Shown: positions 24,452 through 32,183 of the stretch, in pieces
How the letters are laid out: every line of letters starts with the position of its first letter
How positions within the stretch are numbered: the first letter of the stretch is position 1
From: Thermoanaerobaculia bacterium
GTDB lineage: Bacteria; Acidobacteriota; Thermoanaerobaculia; UBA5066
Length of the DNA: 64,000 nucleotides
Assembly (NCBI GenBank): GCA_022071945.1
Contig: JAJVIN010000004.1
Span: 34,827 to 98,826, forward strand
Direction of reading: 5' to 3'
Position numbers and translations under genes: made by a program
Notes under the pieces: generated by a model
What the model saw: the letters and a program-made list of their open reading frames with translations, nothing else
The model's database searches: none
Told to the model about the DNA's origin: nothing

Positions 24452-25897
24452 TCAGGCCGCCCGCCTCCCGGCCGTCCGGCCAAGCCGGCCGAGCGGGATG
24501 CCGAGATAGGCCCTGGCATTGAAGAACGAGACGTCCTCCACGAGCCGGCCGAGGAGGGGAAGGTCTCGGGGCAGGAGGCCCTTCTCGACGTCGTTCCCCA
24601 GGATCTCGCAGAGGAGGCGGCGGAAGTACTCGTGCCGGGAGTACGACAGGAAGCTCCGTGAGTCCGTCACCATCCCGATGAACCGGGCCAGAAGACCCAT
24701 GTTCGAGAGGGCGCCGATCTGCTTCTCCATCCCATCCTTCTGATCCAGGAACCACCATGCCGAGCCGTACTGGAGCTTGCCAGCGACGCTCCCGTCCTGG
24801 AAGTTGCCCGTCATCGTGGCGAAGAGCTCGTTGTCGCGGGGATTGAGATTGTAGAGAACGGTCTTGGCGAGCCGGTCGTTCTCGTCGAGCCTGTCGAGAA
24901 AGCGGGCGAGCGATTCCGCCTGGGGGAAGTCTCCGATCGAATCGAATCCGGTATCGGGGCCGAGGATGCGCCGCATCCGGCTGTTGTTGTTCCGGAGGGC
25001 TCCGAGGTGGTACTGCTGCACCCAGCCCCTCCCGTGGTCCATGAGCGCCAGCTCGTGGAGAAGGGCGGAGCGGAAGAGGGACGCCTCCCCGCGCTCCGCA
25101 GCCTCTCCCCGCCGGAGCTTCGTGAAGGTAGCCGAGACGGAGGACTCATCCCACGAGTCCGCCTCGATGCGGGTCAGGCCGTGGTCCGAGGCCCGGCACC
25201 CGGCCTCGTGGAAAGCCCGGTGCCGGCGCTCGAGGGCCTCCAGGAAGGTTCCCCACGATCCGATGGCGAGACCCGAGGCGGCTTCGAGCTGCTCGACCCA
25301 CGCGTTCCAGGAGGCCGGATCGTCGATGGCACCCGCCCTGTCGGGGCGGTAGGTCGGCAGAACGATGGTGTCGGGGTCCTCACGCCTGGAGAGAGCCGCG
25401 TGATGGGAAAGCCCGTCGACGGGGTCATCGGTCGTGCACACCGTCGCGACGCGGAACTGCCGGAGGAGACCCTGAGCGGAGAACTCGGGCCTCGAGAGCT
25501 TCAGGTTCGTCCGTTCCCAGATCGCGCCCGCCGTCGAGCCGTCGAGCAGGAGATCGATGCCGAACGGGCGCTTGAGCTCCATGTGGGTCCAGTGGTAAAG
25601 GGGATTTCGCAGGGTTGACGGAACGGTCCGGGCGAAGGCCTCGAACTTCTCGCGGTCGGTCGCGTCTCCGGTGCAGTAGCGCTCCGGGACGCCATTCGTT
25701 CGCATCGCGCGCCACTTGTAATGGTCGCCCTTCAGCCAGATCTCCGTGATCGTCTCGAAGCGGTGGTCCCCGGCGATCTCCGCCACGGGAAGGTGGCAGT
25801 GATAGTCGATGATGGGCAGGTCACGCGCCCAGCCGTGGAAGAGCTCCGAGGCCACGGGCGAGGAGAGGAGAAAGTCGTCGTGGATGAAGGGCTTCAT
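24452..25897 (-). CDS. uxaC: uronate isomerase (glucuronate/galacturonate isomerase)
   Basis: Amidohydrolase-superfamily enzyme converting D-galacturonate to D-tagaturonate and D-glucuronate to D-fructuronate. Family features: IIDYHCHLP near residue 30, WLKGDHYKWRAMR, TTDDPVDGLSHH, QYHLGALRNNN, LYNLNPRDNELFATM and the C-terminal GMVTDSRSFLSYSRHEYFRR. 481 aa is typical. A strong AGGAGG precedes ATG 25897. It is the last gene of the GntR-SDR-dehydratase-uxaC unit, 45 bases after the dehydratase. It supplies the entry point for saturated galacturonate released by GH28. Confidence 0.96.
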   Translation of the reverse strand: MKPFIHDDFLLSSPVASELFHGWARDLPIIDYHCHLPVAEIAGDHRFETITEIWLKGDHYKWRAMRTNGVPERYCTGDATDREKFEAFARTVPSTLRNPLYHWTHMELKRPFGIDLLLDGSTAGAIWERTNLKLSRPEFSAQGLLRQFRVATVCTTDDPVDGLSHHAALSRREDPDTIVLPTYRPDRAGAIDDPASWNAWVEQLEAASGLAIGSWGTFLEALERRHRAFHEAGCRASDHGLTRIEADSWDESSVSATFTKLRRGEAAERGEASLFRSALLHELALMDHGRGWVQQYHLGALRNNNSRMRRILGPDTGFDSIGDFPQAESLARFLDRLDENDRLAKTVLYNLNPRDNELFATMTGNFQDGSVAGKLQYGSAWWFLDQKDGMEKQIGALSNMGLLARFIGMVTDSRSFLSYSRHEYFRRLLCEILGNDVEKGLLPRDLPLLGRLVEDVSFFNARAYLGIPLGRLGRTAGRRAA

Positions 25898-25942
25898 GCC
25901 GGACCTCCTTGGAGGATCGAAGTGAGGACGAGCGTGGTGCCG

Positions 25943-27229
25943 TCAGTCCTGCCAGGCGGCGCCGCCGGGGAATTCGTGGGCGTCCAGCGAGTCCGCCTTC
26001 ATGGCGGCGCTGGTTCCGGGAGCGGCCGGGGCGAGATACCGGGCGCGGATCACGCGGCACGGATCGATGAAGTGCTCGTGGAGGTGGTCGACGTACTCGC
26101 AGATCTGGCCCGAGCCCATGCCGCCGAGCGCGATGGCGTCGAAGAAGGAGAGGTGCTGCACGTACTCGCACAGGCCGACGCCGCCGCCGTGGGGGCAGAC
26201 CGGGATTCCGAACTTGGCCGCCATCAGGATGACGACGAGTGCCTCCGAGATCCCGGCCATCCGGCAGGCATCCACCTGGGCGAACGAGAGGGCGCGAGCC
26301 TCGAGGAGCTGGCGGAAGACGACGCGGTTCTGGCAGGCCTCTCCCGTCGCGACGCCGATCGGCGCCACGGCGCGCGCGATCTGCGCGTGGCCGAGGATGT
26401 CGTCTGGGCTCGTCGGCTCCTCGATCCAGTACGGATCGAAACGGGCGAGGGCCGAGACATGCCTGATCGCCTCCGCCGTTTCCCAGCACTGGTTGGCGTC
26501 GAGCATGAGACGGTTGGACGGGCCGATGGCGTCTCTGACGAGCGCGACCCGGCGCACGTTCTCCGCAAGGTCGGTTCCGACTTTGATCTTGAAGGCCGTG
26601 AAGCCCTGGGCGAGAGCCTCGCGACAAAGCCTCTCCACCTTCTCGTCCGGGTATCCGAGCCAACCCGTGGATGTGGTGTACGCCGGGAAGCCTTCCTCCA
26701 GGATGGTCTTCTCCCGTTCCCTTCTCCCCTCCGATCTCTCCGCGAGGAGCGAGATCGCCTCCTCTGGAGTCAGGACGCCCGTCACGTACGAGAAGTCGAG
26801 GGCGGAGACGAGGTCTTTGGGGGCCAAGTCGACGAGGAACTTCCAGAGGGGCTTTTCGGCCTGACGAGAAGCCAGGTCCCAGACGGCGTTGACGAGGGCG
26901 GCCGCCGCCATCTGAAGGACGCCCTTTTCAGGGCCGAGCCATCGCAGCTGCGTGTCCCGTGTGAGGTCGAAGAGGAGTGAGCGCATGCCGGCCGGGAACT
27001 CGCCGAGCTCCCGCCCCTCGACGTGGCGCGCCAGAGCCTTCACCGCCGCCACGCAGATCTCGTTGCCGCGTCCGTTCGTGAAGGTGAGGCCGTGTCCGGT
27101 GCGCCCCGAATCCGTCGTCAGCGTGACGTACGTCGCCGAGTAGTCGCCCTGGTTGAGGGCGTCGGACCCGTCTCTCTGCCTCGATGTGGGAAAGCGGATG
27201 TCGCGGACCTTGACGGTTGCGATTCTCAA
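25943..27229 (-). CDS. enolase-superfamily sugar-acid dehydratase, L-fuconate dehydratase type
   Basis: 428-aa mandelate-racemase-subgroup dehydratase, strikingly similar throughout to L-fuconate dehydratase (FucD): RFPTSRQRDGSDA, QLRWLGPEKGVLQMA, YTTSTGWLGYPDEK. K214 and K216 (FKIKVG), metal ligands in LMLDANQ, WIEEPTSPD and TGEACQN, and H347 (PHGGGVGLCEYVQH) give a full active site. TTG start overlaps the SDR stop as TTGA. FucD enzymes have been reported to accept D-altronate besides L-fuconate. Next to UxaC and an SDR, and with no UxaA in sight, I infer that it dehydrates D-altronate (or D-mannonate) to 2-keto-3-deoxygluconate. Genuine L-fuconate use is the alternative. Confidence 0.88.
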   Translation of the reverse strand: MRIATVKVRDIRFPTSRQRDGSDALNQGDYSATYVTLTTDSGRTGHGLTFTNGRGNEICVAAVKALARHVEGRELGEFPAGMRSLLFDLTRDTQLRWLGPEKGVLQMAAAALVNAVWDLASRQAEKPLWKFLVDLAPKDLVSALDFSYVTGVLTPEEAISLLAERSEGRREREKTILEEGFPAYTTSTGWLGYPDEKVERLCREALAQGFTAFKIKVGTDLAENVRRVALVRDAIGPSNRLMLDANQCWETAEAIRHVSALARFDPYWIEEPTSPDDILGHAQIARAVAPIGVATGEACQNRVVFRQLLEARALSFAQVDACRMAGISEALVVILMAAKFGIPVCPHGGGVGLCEYVQHLSFFDAIALGGMGSGQICEYVDHLHEHFIDPCRVIRARYLAPAAPGTSAAMKADSLDAHEFPGGAAWQD

Positions 27230-28002
27230 CTCAGGACTCCCGCGGCCAGGAGCCCGCCATCCACGACGAGCACATCGCCATTGATGAAGCTCGCCGCGTC
27301 GGAGGAGAGCAGGACGCAGGCCCCCTGAAGCTCCTCGACCTTTCCGTAGCGCTTGAGTGGCGTGCGCCTGACGAATTCGCGTCCGCGCTCGGTGCCGTCG
27401 AGAAGCTCTTGATTGAGAGGTGTCCGAAAGACACCGGGGGCGATCGCGTTGACGTTCACCCCGCGCGGACCCCACTCGATGGCGAGGGACCGCGTGAGCG
27501 CCGCGACGGCGGCCTTGCTCGCGTCGTAGGCGGCGACCTCGAGGAGTCCGACGAAGGAGGCGAGCGAGGCGATGTTGACGATCCGGCCGGAGCCCCGCTC
27601 CAGCATGTGCCGCCCGAAGACCTGGCAGCACCTCAGAGTGCCGGTGAGATTCGTGTCGATGATCCGGTTCCAGTCGTCCTCGAGAAGATCGAGCGCCGGC
27701 CGTCTGCGCGTCGTGGCGGCGCAGTTGACCAGAATGTCGACTCTTCCCAGGGTGGCAAGGCAGCCGGCGAGGGCAGACTCGAGCGAGTCGCGCCGGGTCA
27801 CGTCGGCGGTGATCCGCGTGGTCTTGCGGCCGAGGCCCTCCACTTCGGAAGCGGCGCTCTCGACTCCCTGACGCGTCCGCGAGATCGGAATCACGTCGGC
27901 GCCCGCCATCGCGAGGCCTCGGACGAGGCCGAGACCGATTCCGGAGGTGCCGCCCACGACGGCCGCGACCTTCCCCGAGAGGGAGAGGCCCGGCAGGCTC
28001 AC
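27226..28002 (-). CDS. SDR-family oxidoreductase, candidate hexuronate (tagaturonate/fructuronate) reductase
   Basis: 258-aa classical short-chain dehydrogenase: GGTSGIGLGL cofactor motif, NCAAT, catalytic S in ASLASF, YDASK (Y-x-x-x-K), and IAPGVFRTPLNQ. It resembles gluconate 5-dehydrogenase/KduD-type enzymes, but a separate, better KduD is encoded at 29059. GTG start overlaps the GntR stop (GTGA), and its stop overlaps the dehydratase start. Position between UxaC and a sugar-acid dehydratase suggests reduction of tagaturonate to altronate (role of UxaB), or oxidation of a keto-deoxy acid if the operon handles L-fuconate. Function is inferred from context. Confidence 0.83.
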   Translation of the reverse strand: MSLPGLSLSGKVAAVVGGTSGIGLGLVRGLAMAGADVIPISRTRQGVESAASEVEGLGRKTTRITADVTRRDSLESALAGCLATLGRVDILVNCAATTRRRPALDLLEDDWNRIIDTNLTGTLRCCQVFGRHMLERGSGRIVNIASLASFVGLLEVAAYDASKAAVAALTRSLAIEWGPRGVNVNAIAPGVFRTPLNQELLDGTERGREFVRRTPLKRYGKVEELQGACVLLSSDAASFINGDVLVVDGGLLAAGVLS

Positions 28003-28769
28003 TTCTTTCTCCTCGGGCGAGGCGCGAGGGCGGTTTCCTTCGGCCCGGCGGCGGGATCCTCCTCGGCGGCCTGTGCCATTCGGGCCATGTTGAGGTGGTC
28101 GCTCATCTGACGCCGTGCCTCGTCGGGGTTCCGGTCGCGGATGGCCTTGTAGATCCGCCGGTGGAGCTCGGCCGACTCCCTGAGGTCACGGGCCCTCTCG
28201 ACCGTCGTGCGCCGGTACTCGAAGACGAGCTCGGCGACAGTGTCGATGAGGGTCGCCAGGACGGCGTTTCCCGAGCCCGCGGCCACCGCCCGGTGGAACT
28301 GCAGGTCGTGCACCAGAAACGTCTGCGGGTCGTCCAGAGTGGCGAACATGCTCGTGACCTCGTCGGCGATGCGGGCGATGTGCTCGGGCGTCGCTCTCTC
28401 GGCGGCCAGCCCCGTCGTCCCGACCTCGAGAACCCGGCGCGCCTCGAACATCTCGTCCCGCGTGAAGCCGTGGAGGGCGGCCAGGAACCGGAGCGGCCCA
28501 TCGCCCAGCTTCGGCGGCCCGTCGGCGATGTAGGTGCCGGAGCCCTGTCTCGCCTCGATGACGCCCATCGCCTGAAGCGTCCGCAGACCGGAACGCAGCG
28601 ACGGGCGGCTCACCTGAATCTGCAGGGCGAGGTCACGCTCGGCCGGGAGCCGGTCGCCCGGACGCAGGCTGCCATCCTCGATGAGTCGCCGGACGTGCTC
28701 CACCACCTTGGCCCCGACCGCCCCGCCCTCTTTTGGCTTCTTGGCCCCTGAGGTCTGACCTTTTTCCAT
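27999..28769 (-). CDS. GntR-family regulator, FadR subfamily (FCD domain)
   Basis: 256-aa transcription factor. After a charged N-terminal tail comes a winged helix (about 18-80; DRLPAERDLALQIQVSRPSLRSG, split here as DRLPAERDLA and VSRPSLRSGL), then an FCD effector domain (about 95-215) with metal-ligand-type HDLQFHRAVA, ELHRRIYKAI and MSDHLNMA. It heads the SDR-dehydratase-uxaC operon and faces kduD-eda-kdgK, so a hexuronate or KDG-type effector is likely (compare UxuR/ExuR/KdgR roles). FadR-subfamily proteins bind TGGTNNNACCA-like sites, which occur several times in this locus. ATG 28769 has GGAGG upstream; the open frame continues upstream without support. Confidence 0.92.
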   Translation of the reverse strand: MEKGQTSGAKKPKEGGAVGAKVVEHVRRLIEDGSLRPGDRLPAERDLALQIQVSRPSLRSGLRTLQAMGVIEARQGSGTYIADGPPKLGDGPLRFLAALHGFTRDEMFEARRVLEVGTTGLAAERATPEHIARIADEVTSMFATLDDPQTFLVHDLQFHRAVAAGSGNAVLATLIDTVAELVFEYRRTTVERARDLRESAELHRRIYKAIRDRNPDEARRQMSDHLNMARMAQAAEEDPAAGPKETALAPRPRRKK

Positions 28770-29028
28770 GAATCCTCCAAAGTGGTTCGCTCCATGAATA
28801 GCATTCGGGGTGCCGGGAGTCAAGCACGAAGGCGAAGCCGGAGAGACGATCCCGCCCCGCGCAAGCCGGTTCCCGTGAGGCTCCCTGCTCGACTTCATCA
28901 TTTGTAAAGCGGGGCTGTGACGTGCTGGCCGATGTCAGGGGTCCGGTATCCACAGTCGAGACACAGCGAGGCGAACGCGCCCGATGTGGTTGCCATCAGG
29001 CCTCGTTTCCTGCCGGTCGTTTTCAAAA

Positions 29029-29039
29029 AGGTCGGACCA
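29029..29039 (+). promoter_or_regulatory. candidate uronate operator upstream of kduD
   Basis: AGGTCGGACCA matches TGGTNNNACCA with one end mismatch (core GGTCGGACC is palindromic). It lies 19 bases before the kduD ATG and directly abuts the -10. Confidence 0.5.
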
Positions 29040-29040
29040 C

Positions 29041-29046
29041 TATAGA
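29041..29046 (+). promoter_or_regulatory. -10 element of the kduD-eda-kdgK operon
   Basis: TATAGA lies immediately after the operator and 12 bases before the kduD ATG. The expected RNA start (near 29052) leaves a leader of about 7 nt with no Shine-Dalgarno. A -35 is not convincing (TTTTCA at 15 bp spacing). Confidence 0.5.
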
Positions 29047-29058
29047 CTTCCCGCCATC

Positions 29059-29826
29059 ATGAACATCCCCGACCTGTTTCGTCTCGATGGCCGCATCGCC
29101 CTCGTCACGGGTGCGACCGGAGGGCTCGGCGGCGCGATGGCGGAGGCACTGGCCGCCGCGGGGGCCGACGTCGTCTGCCACGGGCAATCCGAGCCTCCGG
29201 AGACGACGATGGCCGCCGTCCGCGGGCATGGCCGCCGCGCGGCCTCCGTCGTCGGCGACCTCGGCGACTCCTCCACGGCGAGCCGGCTGGTTGCCGAGGC
29301 GGAGGCCGCTCTCGGCCCCGTCGACATCCTCGTCAACAACGCTGGGACGATCCGCCGGACCCCTGCGGCCGAGCATCCGGACAGCGAGTGGGATCTCGTC
29401 CTGGCGGTGAATCTCTCGAGTCCCTTCCGCCTCGCCCGCGAGGTCGGGAGACGCCTCATCGCTCGCGGCTCCCGAGGGAAGATCGTGAACGTGGCCTCGC
29501 TCCTCTCCTTCCAGGGGGGCATCCTCGTCCCCTCGTACACGGCCGCAAAAGGAGGACTCGCGCAGTTGACGAAGGCACTCGCCAACGAGTGGGCGCCGAA
29601 GGGAATCCAGGTCAATGCCATCGCGCCCGGGTACATGAGGACCGACAACACCGCGGCGCTCAGGGCCGATCCGAACCGGAGCCGTCAGATTCTCGAGAGG
29701 ATCCCCACCGGGCGCTGGGGCGAGCCAGAGGACCTCGCGGGGGCGGTGGTGTTCCTGGCGTCAGCGGCAAGCGACTATGTGACCGGCCACGTCCTCGTCG
29801 TCGACGGCGGCTGGCTCGCGAGGTAG
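29059..29826 (+). CDS. kduD: 2-dehydro-3-deoxy-D-gluconate 5-dehydrogenase
   Basis: 255-aa SDR reducing 3-deoxy-D-glycero-2,5-hexodiulosonate (KduI product) to 2-keto-3-deoxygluconate. Cofactor motif GATGGLGGAM, NNAGT, ASLLSF, YTAAKGG and the KduD-type C-terminal signature APGYMRTDNTAALRAD with RIPTGRWGEPED are all present. ATG 29059 follows the operator and -10; an ATG at 28984 is in frame but upstream of the promoter. First gene of kduD-eda-kdgK, divergent from the GntR gene. Confidence 0.95.
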   Translation: MNIPDLFRLDGRIALVTGATGGLGGAMAEALAAAGADVVCHGQSEPPETTMAAVRGHGRRAASVVGDLGDSSTASRLVAEAEAALGPVDILVNNAGTIRRTPAAEHPDSEWDLVLAVNLSSPFRLAREVGRRLIARGSRGKIVNVASLLSFQGGILVPSYTAAKGGLAQLTKALANEWAPKGIQVNAIAPGYMRTDNTAALRADPNRSRQILERIPTGRWGEPEDLAGAVVFLASAASDYVTGHVLVVDGGWLAR

Positions 29827-29833
29827 GGGAGAG

Positions 29834-30487
29834 ATGTCCACTCGTGCCGAGACGGTCTCCGCCATTCAGGCCTCGGGAGTCGTGGCCGTCATCCGGATGA
29901 AAGAGTCAGCGGCGCTCCGATCCGTCATCGATGCGCTGGCGCTCGGGGGCGTCTTCGCCCTCGAGGTCACGATGACCGTGCCGGGAGCGGTCGGCCTGAT
30001 CCGGGAACTCGCTCCCTCGCTGCCTCCGGAGATCATCCTGGGGGCCGGGACCGTGCTGGACGCCGAGACGGCGCGGGCCGTCGTCGAGGCGGGTGCGCGC
30101 TACGTCGTCAGCCCAGTCTTCAAGGAGGACGTTCTGCGCCAGACCCAACGCCTCGGCGCCGCCGCGATGCCGGGATGCTTCACGCCGACCGAGATCCTCA
30201 CGGCGTGGGAGGCGGGCGCCGACATCGTCAAGGTGTTTCCCGCCACCGCGCTCGGTCCGTCCTACTTCCGCGATCTTCGCGGCCCGCTGCCGCACCTGAA
30301 GCTGATGCCGACGGGTGGTGTCTCGCTTTCGAACGCCGGCGAGTGGATCCGGGCCGGGGCCGCGGCGATCGGCGTTGGAACGGCCCTCGTCGACACGGCG
30401 GCGATCGCGGCGGGCCGGTTCTCGGAAATCACCGCCAGGGCCAGACAGTTCGTGGATGCCGTACAGGAAGCGAGGATGGGGCGATGA
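29834..30487 (+). CDS. eda: KDPG/KHG aldolase
   Basis: Class I aldolase cleaving 2-keto-3-deoxy-6-phosphogluconate to pyruvate and glyceraldehyde 3-phosphate. 217 aa. Catalytic residues are at the family positions: E44 in LEVTMT and Schiff-base K133 in VKVFPA, with GAGTVLD and MPTGGVS phosphate-site segments. GGGGAGAG precedes ATG, 7 bases after kduD; the stop overlaps kdgK. Closing step of the locus. Confidence 0.96.
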   Translation: MSTRAETVSAIQASGVVAVIRMKESAALRSVIDALALGGVFALEVTMTVPGAVGLIRELAPSLPPEIILGAGTVLDAETARAVVEAGARYVVSPVFKEDVLRQTQRLGAAAMPGCFTPTEILTAWEAGADIVKVFPATALGPSYFRDLRGPLPHLKLMPTGGVSLSNAGEWIRAGAAAIGVGTALVDTAAIAAGRFSEITARARQFVDAVQEARMGR

Positions 30488-31512
30488 AGAAGGTCGTGTC
30501 GTTCGGGGAGATCATGTTGCGGCTCAGTCCTCCCGGATTCGAGCGGTTCTTTCAGTCACCCGTCCTTCAGGCGACCTTCGGGGGCGGCGAAGCGAACGTC
30601 GCCGTCAGTCTGGCCCAGTTCGGGCTCGACAGCCGGTACGTCACGAGGGTTCCCGCGAATGCCCTGGGAGATGCGGCTCTCAGGGTGCTGAGGGCGGAAG
30701 GGGTCCATGTCGACGGGGTGTTGCGAGGTGGAGAGAGGCTGGGCATCTACTTCGCAGAGACCGGGGCGAGTCAGCGTGCGGGGACCGTCATCTACGACCG
30801 GGCCCGTTCGGCCATCGCCGAGGCCAAGCCCGGGATGTTCGACTGGAAGAGGCTTCTCGAGGGGGCGGAGTGGTTCCACGTCACCGGGATCACGCCGGCG
30901 CTCGGAGCAGATGTCGCGCGGGTCGCGCGGGAGGCGATCGAGGCCGCTCGCGCGGCGGGTGCGCGCGTCAGCATCGATCTGAACTACCGCAGGAAGCTCT
31001 GGACCGAGAGCCAGGCGCGGAGCGTCATGCGCTCGCTGGCGGCCCTCTCGCACGTTCTCATCGCCAACGAAGAGGACATTCAGTCCTGCCTCGGAATCGA
31101 GATCGAAGGTGCGGACGTCACGTCCGCGAACCTCGGGATCGAGGCCTACCGGACAACGGCGCGGCGCGTGGCCCGGGAGTTCGGAGCCGAGATCGTCGCC
31201 ATCACTCTGCGCGAGAGCTTCTCGGCCAGCCGCAACGGCTGGAGTGCTCTCCTGTGGGACGAGGCGGCCGGGCAGTGCCACGAGGGGCCGAGGTTCGACG
31301 TCGCCCTGGTCGACAGGATCGGCGGGGGTGACTCCTTCGCCGCTGGATTGATCTTCGGCCTCGTCACGGGGCGCGGACCCGAGGCGGCCCTGAGATTTGC
31401 GGTGGCCGCCAGCGCGCTCAAGCAGACCATTCCCGGAGATTTCAACCGGGTCAGCGTGGCCGAGGTGGACCTCCTGGCCGGCGGCGACGCGAGCGGCCGC
31501 GTGAGACGGTGA
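30484..31512 (+). CDS. kdgK: 2-keto-3-deoxygluconate kinase (PfkB family)
   Basis: 342-aa ribokinase-fold kinase phosphorylating KDG to KDPG, just upstream of Eda in the pathway. SFGEIMLRLSPPGFERF, GGGEANVAVSLAQFG, and the anion-hole/base motif GGGDSFAAGL with D283 are present. ATG overlaps the eda stop (ATGA). PfkB kinases vary in substrate, but the operon context is decisive. It receives KDG from both the KduI/KduD and the UxaC/SDR/dehydratase branches. Confidence 0.94.
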   Translation: MKKVVSFGEIMLRLSPPGFERFFQSPVLQATFGGGEANVAVSLAQFGLDSRYVTRVPANALGDAALRVLRAEGVHVDGVLRGGERLGIYFAETGASQRAGTVIYDRARSAIAEAKPGMFDWKRLLEGAEWFHVTGITPALGADVARVAREAIEAARAAGARVSIDLNYRRKLWTESQARSVMRSLAALSHVLIANEEDIQSCLGIEIEGADVTSANLGIEAYRTTARRVAREFGAEIVAITLRESFSASRNGWSALLWDEAAGQCHEGPRFDVALVDRIGGGDSFAAGLIFGLVTGRGPEAALRFAVAASALKQTIPGDFNRVSVAEVDLLAGGDASGRVRR

Positions 31513-31576
31513 ACGCGCCGCGGGTCCGCGCCAGGTCAGCATTCATGTAGGCGGGGGGCGCTTCGGGGTCTGGCAC

Positions 31577-31605
31577 TTGACACCGGCGACGGTGTGAATG
31601 AATAT
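31577..31605 (+). promoter_or_regulatory. argR promoter
   Basis: TTGACA (31577-31582), 17-bp spacer, GAATAT (31600-31605). The predicted RNA start near 31612 falls on the start codon itself, so the argR message is likely leaderless; no Shine-Dalgarno is present. Confidence 0.6.
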
Positions 31606-31630
31606 CCGGCTTGGTGAATACTTATTCGAG
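31594..31630 (+). promoter_or_regulatory. two ARG boxes (ArgR operator)
   Basis: Two sites resembling the 18-bp ARG box (TGAAT-N4-ATTCA core). The first, TGTGAATGAATATCCGGC, overlaps the -10. The second, centred on TGAATACTTATTCGA (31615-31629), overlaps the start codon. Paired boxes a few bp apart are the known ArgR hexamer target, implying autorepression of the whole operon. Confidence 0.6.
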
Positions 31631-32165
31631 CGGTCTGGCCCTGAGGCGGCGCGGTGAGATCTTGAAGCTGGTTTCCGAGAAGCCGGTCCGTTCTCAGGAG
31701 GAACTCGCCGGCCTTCTGGCCGAGCGGGGCTTCTCGGTCGCGCAGCCCACGCTCTCTCGGGACATCAAGGATCTCGGGCTCGTCAAGACGGCGGCCGGGT
31801 ATGCCGCGAGCGTGATGGCCGGGGCGGGACAGGCCGGCCGCCGGGAGTCCGAGGCCAGGTGGGAAGAGAAGCTCTCCAGGGTCTTTCGCTCGACAGTCCT
31901 GACCGTCGTCCCCGCGTCCTCCCTCGTCGTCGTCAAGACTCCTCCCGCGCAGGCGCACCCCGTGGCCCGCGTGATGGACGAGTCGCCCGTCCCGGAGTGG
32001 GCCGGGACGATCGCGGGCGATGACACCGTCTTCATCGCCACCGAGTCCCCGAACGCCGCGGCGGCTCTCGCGCGGCGGCTTCGGGGCTATCTCGAGCTGG
32101 CCTCTCCCTCGTCATCTCCCGCGCGCCAACCACGGCTGGCGCGCCGTACGCGCCGAAGCCGCTGA
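31614..32165 (+). CDS. argR: arginine repressor
   Basis: Hexameric arginine-sensing repressor. N-terminal winged helix (RRRGEILKLVSEKPVRSQEEL, split as RRRGEILKLV and VRSQEELAGLL; then QPTLSRDIKDLGL) and a C-terminal oligomerisation/arginine-binding domain, with GTIAGDDTVFIA as the GTIAGDDT signature. About 183 aa, slightly long because of a basic C-terminal tail. GTG 31614 is preferred; TTG 31611 directly before it is also possible. It is the first gene of the arginine operon. Confidence 0.93.
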   Translation: MNTYSSGLALRRRGEILKLVSEKPVRSQEELAGLLAERGFSVAQPTLSRDIKDLGLVKTAAGYAASVMAGAGQAGRRESEARWEEKLSRVFRSTVLTVVPASSLVVVKTPPAQAHPVARVMDESPVPEWAGTIAGDDTVFIATESPNAAAALARRLRGYLELASPSSSPARQPRLARRTRRSR

Positions 32166-32183
32166 GGCGGGAATCGACCCCGC

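Noticed and set aside
25943..27631. Extended dehydratase frame starting at 27631
   Set aside because: The extra 134 residues are the SDR gene read in another frame; the family N-terminus begins at TTG 27229.
28775..28790. TGGTTCGCTCCA before the GntR start as a further operator
   Set aside because: Arms are spaced one base wider than TGGTNNNACCA; only partial match, so not listed as an operator.
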